A stretch of 34,191 bases of DNA from Candidatus Wallbacteria bacterium (GCA_028687545.1 JAQTZZ010000043.1:1-34191), one strand, 5' to 3'; numbered from the stretch's first letter, positions 1-9,514 are shown. The notes: generated by a model from the letters alone, not told the origin. Numbers and translations are program-made.

Positions 1-55
1 GAATCTCAATTATCTGATTGATCTTTTCAAAATTTTCTGTCAGGCAAAGCACCAT
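1..55 (-). CDS. 5' end of an unidentified gene, cut by the window edge
   Basis: Reading leftward on the minus strand, an ATG at 55-53 is preceded by a GGAGG Shine-Dalgarno (minus strand, 65-61) with 5 nt spacing. The frame stays open to the window edge and gives 18 residues starting MVLCLTENFEK. The ideal ribosome binding site is the main support. Too little is visible to name a family. It is probably followed upstream, on the same strand, by the SnoaL-like gene at 263-733, so the two could be co-transcribed, but the 207 bp between them makes that uncertain. Confidence 0.5.
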   Translation of the reverse strand, partial: MVLCLTENFEKINQIIEI

Positions 56-262
56 CTTAACCTCCGGTTGGATAAAATATAGCAAACTTCATACCAGAGC
101 TTTTAAAACAACCCAAGAGGTTGGTAAGTTGGTAGGTTGGAGAGTCCGGAATGATTGGATTTCCAGTTAAAGGATGAAATTCTGACAGGTTTTTAATCAG
201 TGAAGATTTCCTGCTGCTTTTTTGAACAGATTTGATTAGGGTTTAATCAAATTACCTGAATT
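56..262. other. intergenic stretch with octamer tandem repeat
   Basis: No convincing gene lies here. It is AT-rich and contains three tandem 8-bp units at 121-144 (TTGGTAAG, TTGGTAGG, TTGGAGAG). Related units recur at 15783-15814. The left end holds the Shine-Dalgarno of the partial minus-strand gene. Confidence 0.5.
121..144. repeat. 8-bp tandem repeat, three units
   Basis: Three consecutive octamers TTGGTAAG, TTGGTAGG and TTGGAGAG occur in an AT-rich gap. The same unit type (consensus TTGGTATG or TTGGTAGG) occurs four times at 15783-15814, so it is a recurring short repeat of this genome rather than a single accident. Function is unknown. Confidence 0.5.
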
Positions 263-733
263 TTACCGCTCAAATGATTTTTCCTGAGCTTTTTTCAGCA
301 GTTCCGGATTACCTAGACTCATTGTCACAGTAAGCTTCAGCGAGTCCACTTTCCAGCCTGTAAAGGTGGATTTGGAGAGTTGATGCTCATAAAACCCCAT
401 TATAGTCCAGGTGTCCTTCCCGGCCGGGTCAGGCAGATAATGGGTGGCACAGACTGAAGACAGGCATTCGGCTGAAGTGTATCTGAGCGTTACCTGATGG
501 TTGGTGATCAGATGCTGGGTGGCTGCAAATCCGGGTAGAATCTTCTTCCAGGCTTCGATCAATTCGGTATTTTTTACCCTGGCCGGAGTTCCTCCATTGA
601 GTGAAGTGTAATCAACATACACTTCGTCGGCAAAGAGTTTTTCCAGTTTTTCGAAGTCCCTGCGGTCTGCGTAAATCCCTATTGCATTCACGATATCAAT
701 GATGGTCGATCGTTCATCGATTACAAGATTCAT
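263..733 (-). CDS. SnoaL-like / NTF2-fold protein
   Basis: A 156-residue protein of the SnoaL-like (NTF2-fold) superfamily. The opening helix (DERSTIIDIVNAIGIYADRRD), followed by LEKLFADEVYVDYTS and a beta-rich second half with TWTIMGFYEHQL and TGWKVDSLKLTVTMSLGNPEL, matches the usual order of the family. Length is typical for a single-domain cone-shaped barrel. Members act as isomerases, dehydratases or ligand-binding proteins, so no reaction can be assigned. There is no signal peptide, so it should be cytoplasmic. The start is supported by an AGGAGG site on the minus strand just before the ATG. It is transcribed divergently from the defence-like operon and shares the 198-bp regulatory gap containing the dyad at 804-830. 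Confidence 0.8.
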   Translation of the reverse strand: MNLVIDERSTIIDIVNAIGIYADRRDFEKLEKLFADEVYVDYTSLNGGTPARVKNTELIEAWKKILPGFAATQHLITNHQVTLRYTSAECLSSVCATHYLPDPAGKDTWTIMGFYEHQLSKSTFTGWKVDSLKLTVTMSLGNPELLKKAQEKSFER

Positions 734-803
734 GATTCCTCCTGATGGGAAATTTTAATCGAATATCCTCGCGAAGTAAATAAATTAGAAACAGAACTAA
801 TGT

Positions 804-830
804 GAACTTATCACAAAGTGTGACAAGTTC
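804..830. promoter_or_regulatory. near-perfect 27-bp dyad, candidate operator
   Basis: Two 12-bp arms, GAACTTATCACA (804-815) and TGTGACAAGTTC (819-830), are reverse complements except for one position (810 against 824) and flank AAG. A second nested pair surrounds and overlaps it: AACAGAACT (790-798) and AGTTCTGTT (827-835). The element lies between divergent starts at 733 (minus) and 932 (plus), as expected for a repressor or activator site. No T-run follows, so it does not look like a terminator. The bound protein is unknown; no regulator gene is adjacent. Confidence 0.55.
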
Positions 831-931
831 TGTTAGCTGATTAGGATTAGTTCCAACTTTAGTAAATTCGATTTTCCGGATGAATTAAGGTAAAATCAAA
901 CACAACAATAAAAATTACTATTGAGGTTCAC

Positions 932-3900
932 TTGCCCCGTATTTTCGACAACATTGAACATGGTCTTCTAGAAGCTCTGCGCACTACAATCACTGTCTCG
1001 GAAAGGGCTGATTTTTGCGTGGGGTATTTTAACCTGCGCGGCTGGAAACAGATCGATTCGTTCGTCGAACAGTGGCAAGGAGGCGAAGGTCATTGCTGCC
1101 GACTGCTGGTCGGGATGCAGCAACTTCCTGAAGATGACCTGAAAGCCTCTTTGAGTTTATTCGAAAAGGCTGAGACCTTAGACAGGCAGACTATTGCACG
1201 ACTGAAAAAGAAAATAGCGCAAGATTTCAAGGAGCAGTTGTGTTATGGCGCGCCATCTGCTACTGATGAAATAGGACTTCGACGGCTTGCCGCACAGATC
1301 AGAAACAACAAGGTAGTCATCAAACTCTTTCTCAGGCATCAGTTGCATGCCAAGCTTTACCTGCTGTTCAGACCTGACCCAGTCAATCCGAAAATCGGGT
1401 ACCTGGGCAGCAGCAATCTGACATTTGCCGGTTTGGCTAATCAGGGAGAGCTTAACGTTGAGCTCACGGATTGCGATACTTGCGAGAAACTGGCACTTTG
1501 GTTTGAAGACCGCTGGAACGACAATCAATGCATAGACATTTCAAAAGAATTGCTGGAGATCATAGAAGAGAGCTGGGCCAGGAGTGTGACAGTTCCTCCT
1601 TATCATATTTACTTAAAAATTGCCTATCATCTTTCTTACGAAGCCCGAGAGGGCTTGCAGGAATTCAAGATTCCTGCTGAATTCGATTACCTGCTCTTCG
1701 ATTTCCAGAAAGCAGCAGTCAAGATAGCTGCGCATCACATCAATAAGCGAGGCGGAGTCCTAATCGGCGATGTGGTCGGTCTGGGAAAAACCTTGATGGC
1801 TGCCGCTGTGGCCAAGATCATTGAAAATGACTTTGATCTTGAAACTCTCATCATCTGTCCTAAGAACCTTGTCGGAATGTGGGAACATTACAGGGAAAAA
1901 TATAAACTGAAAGGCAAGGTTCTGTCGATCAGCCAATTCTCGGACAATTTGGAACTGCCCCGTTTATACAGGCTGATCTTGATTGATGAATCACACAATC
2001 TTAGAAACAAAGGTGGGAAGAGATATAAAGCAATTCAAGACTACATTCACAGGAATGATTGCAGATGCATTCTTCTTTCCGCTACACCCTACAACAAAAC
2101 TTATCTTGACCTTTCCAACCAATTACGGCTTTTCATTGAAGAAGATACAAACCTGGGCATACGCCCCGAAAAGCTGCTTCGCTCAATAGGCGAACCGGAA
2201 TTCAAGAAAAGACATCAGTGCCCCATCCACTCCATTTCGGCTTTTGAAAAAAGCGAATTTCCTGACGATTGGCGTGACTTAATGAGGCTCTATTTGGTGA
2301 GAAGGACAAGGAGTTTCATTCAAGATAATTATGCAGAAACAGATCCTGAATCAAAGCGCAAGTATCTTACTTTCTCGGATGGGACTCGATCTTACTTTCC
2401 CGAACGAATTCCTAAGACAGTCCGGTTCAAGAATGATGAAAATTCCAAAAGTGATCTATATGCTCGCCTATACTCCCAGGATGTTGTTGATACGATTAAT
2501 TCTCTAACACTGCCCAGATATGGATTGGGGAATTATATTATTCCGGGTTTTAATACCACCCACACGACATCGGAAGATGAGACTATCAAGGATCTGTCTC
2601 GTGCAGGTAAACGCTTGATGGGGTTTTGCAGAACCAATCTTTTTAAAAGACTGGAGAGCAGCGGGTATTCCTTCTTATTGTCCTTGGAACGCCATATTCT
2701 AAGAAATTACGTATATTTGCATGCTCTTGAAAACCACCTAGTGCTACCACTTGGCACACAAGATATCTGGACCCTGGACAGTAGAAATGAAGATGAAGAC
2801 AACGAATTAGGTGATGGGAACGCTGAATTTTTCGAAACAGAAATGAAAAAAAAGAAATCCTCGGACAACAATTTTTCGGTAGATGAAGATGTGTTAAAAG
2901 AAAGAGCTCAGGAAATTTATGAAACATACAGGATAGACCAACCCAAGCGTTTTAAATGGCTGAGGTCGGAACTATTTGACAAAGCATTAATCAAGGATCT
3001 GAAATCTGATTCCAAGAAATTGCTCCTGATCCTTCAAAACAGTGGTAAGTGGGATTCCCGTAAAGATAATAAACTGAAGACTCTTTTCGAGTTGCTTGAA
3101 GTCAAACACGCTTCTCAAAAAATTCTCGTTTTCACACAGTTTGCAGATACAGTCCGCTATCTGGAAAAGGAATTGAAAAATCAGGGGATTACTTGCATTT
3201 CTGGAGTTACCGGAGATTGCGATGATCCCACTTCTTTTGCAATCAAGTTCAGTCCTGTAAGTAATGAAAAAAGAGGAAAGATCAAACCTGAAGATGAACT
3301 AAGAGTTTTGATTGCTACTGACGTTCTTTCGGAAGGTCAGAACTTGCAGGACTGTTCGATAGTCGTTAATTATGACTTGCCCTGGGCTATCATCCGACTT
3401 ATTCAGCGGGTTGGCCGTGTGGATCGTATCGGACAAAAAGCGGAAAGCATTTCTTGCTACTCTTTCCTACCTGCTGATGGTGTGGAGAAAATTATCAAAC
3501 TTCGTTCGAGAGTAAAGAAAAGATTGCAGGAAAACGCTGAAGTGGTAGGCACAGACGAATCGTTTTTTGAAGATGAAGGTAACGAGCAAATCATAATGGA
3601 TCTATATAGCGAGAAATCAGGGATTTTGGACGAAGGCGAAGACAATGAAGTGGATCTAGGGTCCTATGCTTATCAAATCTGGAAAAACGCGATTGACAAA
3701 GATCCTAAAATCGAAAAGACAGTCCGTGACCTTCCACAGATTATATACTCCTCCAAACCTTTCCAAACTTCTGCAAAGGAACCGGAAGGTATTTTAGCGT
3801 ATTTTAAAACAGAAAATGATAATGACACTTTGGTTTGGATGGATCGGCAGGGTACAAGCGTGACTGAATCTCAACTTGCGATACTAAAAGCAGCTGAGTG

Positions 3901-4327
3901 CTTGCCTGACACTCCAGCACTTGAGCGGATGCCTGAACATCACGATCTGGTAAAATCTGCAGTGAAGCTGGTGATTGAAGAAGAGAAAACCCAGGGCGGC
4001 CAATTGGGTAGGGCATCTGGGGCGAAATTTAAAGTGTACGAGCGATTAAAGCATTACGGAGAAGAAACTCAAGGAACTCTTTTCGAACCTCCTAATCTTG
4101 ACAAAGTCTTGAAAGAAATTTTTCGTTTCCCTTTCAGACAAATAGCAACCGACATTCTTAACAGACAAATCCGCAGTGGTCTTAGCGACCAGGAACTGGT
4201 TAAACTTGTGTATTCTCTAAGAGAAGAAGACCGATTGTGCATTGTTGAGGAAGATCAGGAACCTAAAGAACCCAAGATCATCTGCTCCATGGGTCTGATG
4301 GATGAAAAACAGGAGAACGACCGATGA
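932..4327 (+). CDS. PLD-nuclease / SNF2 (RapA-like) helicase, defence-associated
   Basis: 1131 residues; predicted DNA translocase fused to a phospholipase-D-type nuclease. The N-terminal ~200 residues hold one HxK motif (HAK, 139-141) followed by IGYLGSSNLTFAG, the PLD signature; a single motif implies the active site forms by dimerisation. The SNF2 motor follows: Walker A GDVVGLGKT (279-287), Walker B IDESH (351-355), LLSATP (381-386), then motifs V and VI in ATDVLSEGQNLQ and QRVGRVDRIGQ (about 793-835). The layout is closest to RapA/HepA-type helicases. The chosen start is TTG with GAGG 5 nt upstream; no better ATG exists near the beginning of homology. The stop overlaps the methyltransferase ATG (ATGA), implying translational coupling. 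PLD, SNF2 helicase and adenine methyltransferase are also the parts of DISARM, but there as separate genes. Specific role in restriction is inferred. Confidence 0.9.
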   Translation: MPRIFDNIEHGLLEALRTTITVSERADFCVGYFNLRGWKQIDSFVEQWQGGEGHCCRLLVGMQQLPEDDLKASLSLFEKAETLDRQTIARLKKKIAQDFKEQLCYGAPSATDEIGLRRLAAQIRNNKVVIKLFLRHQLHAKLYLLFRPDPVNPKIGYLGSSNLTFAGLANQGELNVELTDCDTCEKLALWFEDRWNDNQCIDISKELLEIIEESWARSVTVPPYHIYLKIAYHLSYEAREGLQEFKIPAEFDYLLFDFQKAAVKIAAHHINKRGGVLIGDVVGLGKTLMAAAVAKIIENDFDLETLIICPKNLVGMWEHYREKYKLKGKVLSISQFSDNLELPRLYRLILIDESHNLRNKGGKRYKAIQDYIHRNDCRCILLSATPYNKTYLDLSNQLRLFIEEDTNLGIRPEKLLRSIGEPEFKKRHQCPIHSISAFEKSEFPDDWRDLMRLYLVRRTRSFIQDNYAETDPESKRKYLTFSDGTRSYFPERIPKTVRFKNDENSKSDLYARLYSQDVVDTINSLTLPRYGLGNYIIPGFNTTHTTSEDETIKDLSRAGKRLMGFCRTNLFKRLESSGYSFLLSLERHILRNYVYLHALENHLVLPLGTQDIWTLDSRNEDEDNELGDGNAEFFETEMKKKKSSDNNFSVDEDVLKERAQEIYETYRIDQPKRFKWLRSELFDKALIKDLKSDSKKLLLILQNSGKWDSRKDNKLKTLFELLEVKHASQKILVFTQFADTVRYLEKELKNQGITCISGVTGDCDDPTSFAIKFSPVSNEKRGKIKPEDELRVLIATDVLSEGQNLQDCSIVVNYDLPWAIIRLIQRVGRVDRIGQKAESISCYSFLPADGVEKIIKLRSRVKKRLQENAEVVGTDESFFEDEGNEQIIMDLYSEKSGILDEGEDNEVDLGSYAYQIWKNAIDKDPKIEKTVRDLPQIIYSSKPFQTSAKEPEGILAYFKTENDNDTLVWMDRQGTSVTESQLAILKAAECLPDTPALERMPEHHDLVKSAVKLVIEEEKTQGGQLGRASGAKFKVYERLKHYGEETQGTLFEPPNLDKVLKEIFRFPFRQIATDILNRQIRSGLSDQELVKLVYSLREEDRLCIVEEDQEPKEPKIICSMGLMDEKQENDR

Positions 4328-7300
4328 AACTGAACCTTGAAAAAGCCCGCAAACATTTAAATGAATTCGATTTCAAAGGTCTTTTCATCGAAGAACTGGG
4401 ATGGTCAAATCCTTCATCAGCTGCGACAACAAAACTACAATTGGAACAGGATTTCTCTGTCAGACAGATAGCTCAATTAACCGGAGTAGTTGTTTTCGAA
4501 ATCAGTTCGGTAAAAGGCGGTATTCCAGACGCCAAGACAAGATTGAATATTCATAAAGAGATTTCGGCGAAGTATCATGAAAATCTGATAATATTCATGG
4601 ATTCTGATCAGACTCAGAGCATGTGGTACTGGGTGAAACGGCAGGACAGTAAAAAATTTCCGATGGACCACATCTTTGTCAAAGGGCAGCCTGGAGATCT
4701 GTTTCTAAGTAAGCTCGGCTCTTTGGTGTTCGAACTCGTTGATTTCGATGAGAAAACAGGGGATGTGTCTCTGCTGGAAGTTCTAAGCAGATTAAAACAA
4801 GCGCTTGAGATCGAGCGAGTCACCAAGAAATTTTACAATGAATTCCATTTGCAGCATCTGGAATTCGTGGATCTGATCGAAGGCATTCCTGACGAGCGTT
4901 TGAGGCACTGGTATGCTTCTGTGCTTCTTAACCGTCTGATGTTTATTTATTTTCTGCAGAACAAGTATTTTCTCGATAATGGGGACAAAGATTATCTCCA
5001 GAACAAACTCGCTGATTCTAAGAAACGCGGCAAAGACCAGTATCATAAGCGATTCCTGAATGCCTTGTTCTTTGAAGGGTTTGCCAAGCCCAAAGATAAA
5101 CGCTCCGCTGAAGCTCTGAAATTACTTGGCGAAATCAAGTATCTTAACGGAGGGTTGTTCCTGCCACATCAGATTGAACAGGAATTTAAAGACAAGATCT
5201 TCATACCAGACCAGGCCTTTGAAAACCTTTATGCACTCTTCACTCGGTATTCCTGGAACCTCAATGATATTCCAGGTGGGAAAGATGATGAGATTAATCC
5301 GGACGTGTTGGGGTACATCTTCGAGAAATATATCAACCAGAAAGCATTTGGAGCTTACTACACTAGGCCGGAAATCACTGAATACCTGTGTGAACGCACC
5401 ATCCATCGCCTTCTCCTTGATCGAGTTAATGCTATGGGAAAGAATTTCACAAATATCGGTGACTTATTGCTCCGTTTGGATGCTGACCTATGCTGGCGGC
5501 TGACACAGGACACGCTGCCTAAATTGCGTATATTAGATCCGGCTTGTGGTTCAGCCGCATTCCTGGTGGCGGCGATGAAGACCCTGCTGAATATCTATTC
5601 TGCTGTGATCGGAAGAATCAAATTTCTCAATGATCATAGGTTGAATGCATGGCTTTCGGAAATCGAGAGAAGACATCCGAACATTGGATATTATATCAAG
5701 AAGACTATTATTACTGAAAATTTGTTTGGAGTGGACATCATGGAAGAAGCTGTGGAAATTGCCAAGATCCGTTTATTTTTGGCCTTAGTTTCCTCGGCTG
5801 AGAAGACAGAACAGCTTGAGCCATTGCCAAACATCGATTTCAATATTCTTACCGGTAATTCACTGATTGGCTTAATGCGGGTGGATGAAAATGAATTCGA
5901 CAAAGTACAACAACTGGAAATGTTCGGAAAATCATACAAGCAGGTGTTGGAAGAGAAAAACCGTAGAATCAGGAATTATCGCAATGTTACATGTTATTCT
6001 GACAATCTGAGCAGCATGCGTGACACTATTGATCACCAGAAACATGGAGCCATCAATACACTCAATTTAATATTGCTCAGTGAATTCATCAACAAGCTCA
6101 AAATCAAGTTTGATCAGGCTACATGGGATCTAAAAAAAAATAAAGAAGGCAAATCAGTTAAACGGGCATTGAAAGTAAAAGATATCGAAGATTTGAAGCC
6201 TTTCCACTGGGGTTTCGAGTTTGATGAAATCATGCATAAGCAAGGCGGCTTTGATGTGATTATTACTAATCCTCCGTGGGAGATTTTCAAGTCAAATGCC
6301 AAGGAGTTTTTCGAGCAACATTCAGAATTGGTAACCAAGAAAAAAATGGACATCAAGGAATTCGAAAAAGAACAGGCTGAGTTGCTCAAAGACTTAGACA
6401 TCCGTAAAGCTTGGCTGGAATATCTCAACGGATATCCGCATGTCAGCTTCTTTTTCCACACCTCTGAACAGTATAAAAATCAGATCAGTATAGTGAACGG
6501 GAAAAAGATTGGGAGCGATATTAACCTATATAAGATTTTCGTAGAACAATGTTTCAATCTTCTACGCGAAGGTGGGCAGTGTGGAATGCTAACCCCGGCT
6601 AGCCTCTACAATGATTTGGGTTGCAAACAGTTGCGTGAAATGTTATTTACACAATGTAAACTCAGATCAATGATTGGCCTATCTAATGAAAAATTTATTT
6701 TCGATAGCGTACATCATGCACAAAAATTTTGCATTTTAGTTTTTTCAAAAGGTGGAGTAACTGAAATAATTGAAAGCGCCTTCCGTATAAACCCAAGAGA
6801 AGCTATCACTCCTCAAGAACTGTTCATGTTTTTAAACTCTATTGAAAATCGCATGTACATACCTGTGAATACAATCCGAAAGTTATGTCCAGACAGCTTA
6901 TCCGTCATGGAGTTTAAAAATGATACTGATTTAATAATTGCTGAAAAGATGCTGAAATTCCCCTTGCTAGGTGAAGAAATTCCTGGGAAGTGGAATGTAA
7001 AATTTTCAAGTGAATTCCATATGACAAATGACAGCTATCTTTTTAAAACTGAGCCCGGTAAGGGTCGGTTACCGCTTTATGAAGGAAAAATGATCTGGCA
7101 GTTTGAACATAGATACGCTGAACCTCGATATTGGGTAATAGAAAATGAAGGTCGGAAAGAAATATTAGGAAAAGAAAGTGATAAAGGGCAGAGTTCGGAT
7201 TATCAGAAAATTAGAATTGGAATTAGAGCGGTAGCTTCGAATACGAATGAGCGTACTCTTGTCAGCACTATCATCCCCCCAAAAGTTTTTTGTGGAAATT

Positions 7301-7755
7301 CAGTATCAATCGAAGGTAATGTTTGTGTATCTCCAATTAACAAACTAGTAATTTGTGGGATTTTAAATAGCGTTGTTATAGATTTTTTATTAAGAATGAA
7401 AGTTTCTCAAAATGTGAATTTGTTCTATATTTATCAATTGCCTATCCCACGCTTGACCGAAAAAGATACCGTGCTTAAGCAGATTGTAGAAAGAGTCTCA
7501 CACTTGATTTGTACCACTTCTGAATTCGACGATCTTGCCAAGGAAGTTGGCCTCAAGAGCCACAACAATGGTGTAACCGATCCAGTGGAACGAGCCAAGC
7601 TGCGAGCTGAACTGGATGGCCTGATTGCTCATCTATATGGCTTGACGGAAGAGGAATTTGCTTATATTCTTACTACTTTTCCAATAGTGCCTGATCCGGT
7701 GAAGCTGGCTGCGAGGAATGCTTACAGGGATGTTGAAAGGGGATTGATAAAATGA
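4324..7755 (+). CDS. Eco57I-type N6-adenine DNA methyltransferase
   Basis: 1143 residues; predicted to transfer a methyl group from S-adenosylmethionine to the N6 of adenine in DNA. Visible motifs: YYTRPEITEYL (345 onward, motif X region), DPACGSAAFL (405 onward, SAM-binding motif I), and NPPW (649-652, catalytic motif IV). The first ~150 residues (EFDFKGLFIEELGW, VVVFEISSVKGGIPDAKTR, ENLIIFMD) match the conserved N-terminal domain of large defence-associated methyltransferases. Whether that domain has nuclease activity cannot be told by eye. The C-terminal third contains VNLFYIYQLPIPRL, typical of the target-recognition end of Eco57I/PglX-like enzymes. The ATG overlaps the helicase stop by 4 bp and the stop overlaps the ATPase start by 4 bp. 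In a defence system it would mark self DNA. Confidence 0.92.
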   Translation: MKLNLEKARKHLNEFDFKGLFIEELGWSNPSSAATTKLQLEQDFSVRQIAQLTGVVVFEISSVKGGIPDAKTRLNIHKEISAKYHENLIIFMDSDQTQSMWYWVKRQDSKKFPMDHIFVKGQPGDLFLSKLGSLVFELVDFDEKTGDVSLLEVLSRLKQALEIERVTKKFYNEFHLQHLEFVDLIEGIPDERLRHWYASVLLNRLMFIYFLQNKYFLDNGDKDYLQNKLADSKKRGKDQYHKRFLNALFFEGFAKPKDKRSAEALKLLGEIKYLNGGLFLPHQIEQEFKDKIFIPDQAFENLYALFTRYSWNLNDIPGGKDDEINPDVLGYIFEKYINQKAFGAYYTRPEITEYLCERTIHRLLLDRVNAMGKNFTNIGDLLLRLDADLCWRLTQDTLPKLRILDPACGSAAFLVAAMKTLLNIYSAVIGRIKFLNDHRLNAWLSEIERRHPNIGYYIKKTIITENLFGVDIMEEAVEIAKIRLFLALVSSAEKTEQLEPLPNIDFNILTGNSLIGLMRVDENEFDKVQQLEMFGKSYKQVLEEKNRRIRNYRNVTCYSDNLSSMRDTIDHQKHGAINTLNLILLSEFINKLKIKFDQATWDLKKNKEGKSVKRALKVKDIEDLKPFHWGFEFDEIMHKQGGFDVIITNPPWEIFKSNAKEFFEQHSELVTKKKMDIKEFEKEQAELLKDLDIRKAWLEYLNGYPHVSFFFHTSEQYKNQISIVNGKKIGSDINLYKIFVEQCFNLLREGGQCGMLTPASLYNDLGCKQLREMLFTQCKLRSMIGLSNEKFIFDSVHHAQKFCILVFSKGGVTEIIESAFRINPREAITPQELFMFLNSIENRMYIPVNTIRKLCPDSLSVMEFKNDTDLIIAEKMLKFPLLGEEIPGKWNVKFSSEFHMTNDSYLFKTEPGKGRLPLYEGKMIWQFEHRYAEPRYWVIENEGRKEILGKESDKGQSSDYQKIRIGIRAVASNTNERTLVSTIIPPKVFCGNSVSIEGNVCVSPINKLVICGILNSVVIDFLLRMKVSQNVNLFYIYQLPIPRLTEKDTVLKQIVERVSHLICTTSEFDDLAKEVGLKSHNNGVTDPVERAKLRAELDGLIAHLYGLTEEEFAYILTTFPIVPDPVKLAARNAYRDVERGLIK

Positions 7756-8906
7756 AGTGCGCACCTTTTTTACAACGAGTACAGATTAGGAATTTCAAAG
7801 CGATTATTAACAGCAAATCAATAGCATTATCCCCATTGACAGTGTTCATCGGAAACAATGGCTCAGGGAAAAGCAGTTTTATCGAAAGCTTAGAAACTTA
7901 TCGAAGCATTGTGGCAGAAGGTTTGGACTCTGCTATTTCACGATGGTACGGTTTTGAGCATGTCTGGAATAAGCAATCAAAACACAAAGAAAAAACAGAC
8001 GGTTTGCATGAAGGACCGCTGAAATTTCAATGGTCCGGTAAGATAGCAGGAAAAAATGCTAAAACAGAAATGGTTATTGATACGAAACCGGGTTTTAATG
8101 GCCAGTTTATTTTAAAAGAATCAGCGGACTGGGCAAATCTTTTTTCCTTGAATAGAGAAAATGATGGTAGATTTACTTTGAAAACATCGTTTGGTAACAA
8201 TAATGGTAAGGTAGATCTTGGACAAAGTGCTTTATCGGGTGATATCCGAAATTTTGTGCTGAGTTGGCAATTTCTCAATTTTACCCCAGATTTGATGGGA
8301 ATACCCACACAAAAGAAAATGACAGTGGAAGGCAGGCTTCTACTCAACCGAGATGGTTCTAATATTGCCCAATATCTTGCTTACATCAGGGAAAAAAATG
8401 TAGTTGTATTTAATGGCATTGTTGAGACCATGCGGTTTGTTCTTGATTACTCACAGGACTTTCAGCCGGTGGAGACTTCGGAAATTCAGAGAGCGATGTA
8501 TATCCGTATGAAAGAAAAAGAGTATGACATTCCAGGCTGGATGCTTTCGACCGGAACAATCAGGATACTTGCATTACTCGCTGTTTTGCGCAATCCTGAA
8601 CCCTCTCCAGTGATTTTCATCGAAGAGATCGAAAACGGACTTGATCCGCGAACCATGCATCTCGTATATGATGAAATCCGTGCAGCAACTAAATCAGGAA
8701 AAACTCAGATTGTTACCACTACACACTCACCGTATTTTTTAGATTTGTTACCATTGCAGACAATAATTTTGACAGAAAGGAAAAATGGGGAGAGCCCTAA
8801 TTTTTGGAGACCAGCGGAAGAAAAAGAAATCTTGGATTGGACTAAGGATTTTTCTCCTGGTGAATTGTATTCTCACGGACGGTTCAATAAGGGAGCGTTG
8901 AAGTGA
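7752..8906 (+). CDS. AAA ATPase (AAA_15/AAA_21, OLD/SMC-like)
   Basis: 384 residues. Walker A GNNGSGKSS (34-42) follows an opening typical of the family (RVQIRNFKAI). Walker B VIFIEEIENGLDP has its glutamates at 291-292, and a switch histidine lies in TTTHSP (H325). A short ABC-like head with this order is the hallmark of the AAA_15/AAA_21 families found in OLD nucleases, Gabija GajA and PARIS AriA. Unlike OLD proteins, it has no C-terminal TOPRIM domain; the next gene, overlapping by 4 bp (GTGA), may supply it in trans. The ATG overlaps the methyltransferase stop (ATGA). It probably senses or loads onto nucleic acid and controls its partner (inference). Cytoplasmic. Confidence 0.9.
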   Translation: MKCAPFLQRVQIRNFKAIINSKSIALSPLTVFIGNNGSGKSSFIESLETYRSIVAEGLDSAISRWYGFEHVWNKQSKHKEKTDGLHEGPLKFQWSGKIAGKNAKTEMVIDTKPGFNGQFILKESADWANLFSLNRENDGRFTLKTSFGNNNGKVDLGQSALSGDIRNFVLSWQFLNFTPDLMGIPTQKKMTVEGRLLLNRDGSNIAQYLAYIREKNVVVFNGIVETMRFVLDYSQDFQPVETSEIQRAMYIRMKEKEYDIPGWMLSTGTIRILALLAVLRNPEPSPVIFIEEIENGLDPRTMHLVYDEIRAATKSGKTQIVTTTHSPYFLDLLPLQTIILTERKNGESPNFWRPAEEKEILDWTKDFSPGELYSHGRFNKGALK

Positions 8907-9514
8907 AGGCTGGTTTCATTGTCGAATGCGGCCCGGAAGGCGCTGAAATCAAGGTCATTCCTCATTTGGCGCGAATGATCTTTCCCAAAGCTGAAATTAT
9001 CGAGCCGATACCTGGTGACAAAAAGCCTATTCTCAAGAAGGATTGCGGGAAATGGGTAACATTGCTTCTCGGACAGGGGTGCGATAAAGTTTTTATTATC
9101 TGGGATTTACTCCCCGATTGGGAAGAGTATGAAGGCAAAGGATGCAGACATGATGATCGCAAGCAGATTTTTGACTCGTTAGAAAAAGTAGGCATTAAAT
9201 TTGATGATCCGAGAATTTGCTTGATCTGTATCGAAAAGATGCTTGAAGCCTGGCTTCTTGCTGATGAGCGTGTCTTATCGAAGTTTCTGTCCACCGACGA
9301 ACATCCCGTTTCAGTTCCAAGAGTCAAGAAACCTGAACGGGAAAAAGATCCGAAAGCTAGATTGGATAGCGTATTTTCCCAATTTGGAATTGCAGTTAAA
9401 GGGTACACAGACGTTGAACATGCGATAAAGATAGCGCGCTCACTTGAAAATCTTAAACGATTGGAGAAACTGAAAACATTCAAAAGATTTCGAGATAAAC
9501 TTATTGGAGGATAG
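8903..9514 (+). CDS. DUF4276 family protein, TOPRIM-like
   Basis: 203 residues starting at a GTG that overlaps the ATPase stop (GTGA). The order FIVECGPEGAEIKVI (E9, E12), VFIIWDLLPDW (D68), a conserved basic/acidic helix, then ICLICIEKMLEAWLLADERVL (E111, E115, D121) matches the DUF4276 family, which is predicted to adopt a TOPRIM-like metal-binding fold. The C-terminus is lysine and arginine rich (KRLEKLKTFKRFRDK), which suits nucleic-acid contact. Pairing directly after an AAA_15/21 ATPase parallels the ATPase-TOPRIM pairs of OLD, Gabija and PARIS, so a nuclease role is a reasonable inference. Catalysis is not proven; the first motif reads ECGPEG rather than the commoner EGxTE form I recall. 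Confidence 0.75.
   Translation: MKAGFIVECGPEGAEIKVIPHLARMIFPKAEIIEPIPGDKKPILKKDCGKWVTLLLGQGCDKVFIIWDLLPDWEEYEGKGCRHDDRKQIFDSLEKVGIKFDDPRICLICIEKMLEAWLLADERVLSKFLSTDEHPVSVPRVKKPEREKDPKARLDSVFSQFGIAVKGYTDVEHAIKIARSLENLKRLEKLKTFKRFRDKLIGG

Noticed and set aside
801-815. TGTGA-N5-TCACA as a CRP/FNR-type site
   Set aside because: The spacer is 5 rather than the 6 nt of canonical CRP sites, and the halves are better explained as part of the longer dyad 804-830.
932-9514. Canonical DISARM, BREX or type I restriction system
   Set aside because: No drmA or drmB (DUF1998), no pglZ, brxA/B or brxL, and no hsdS or hsdR are present; only individual domains are shared.
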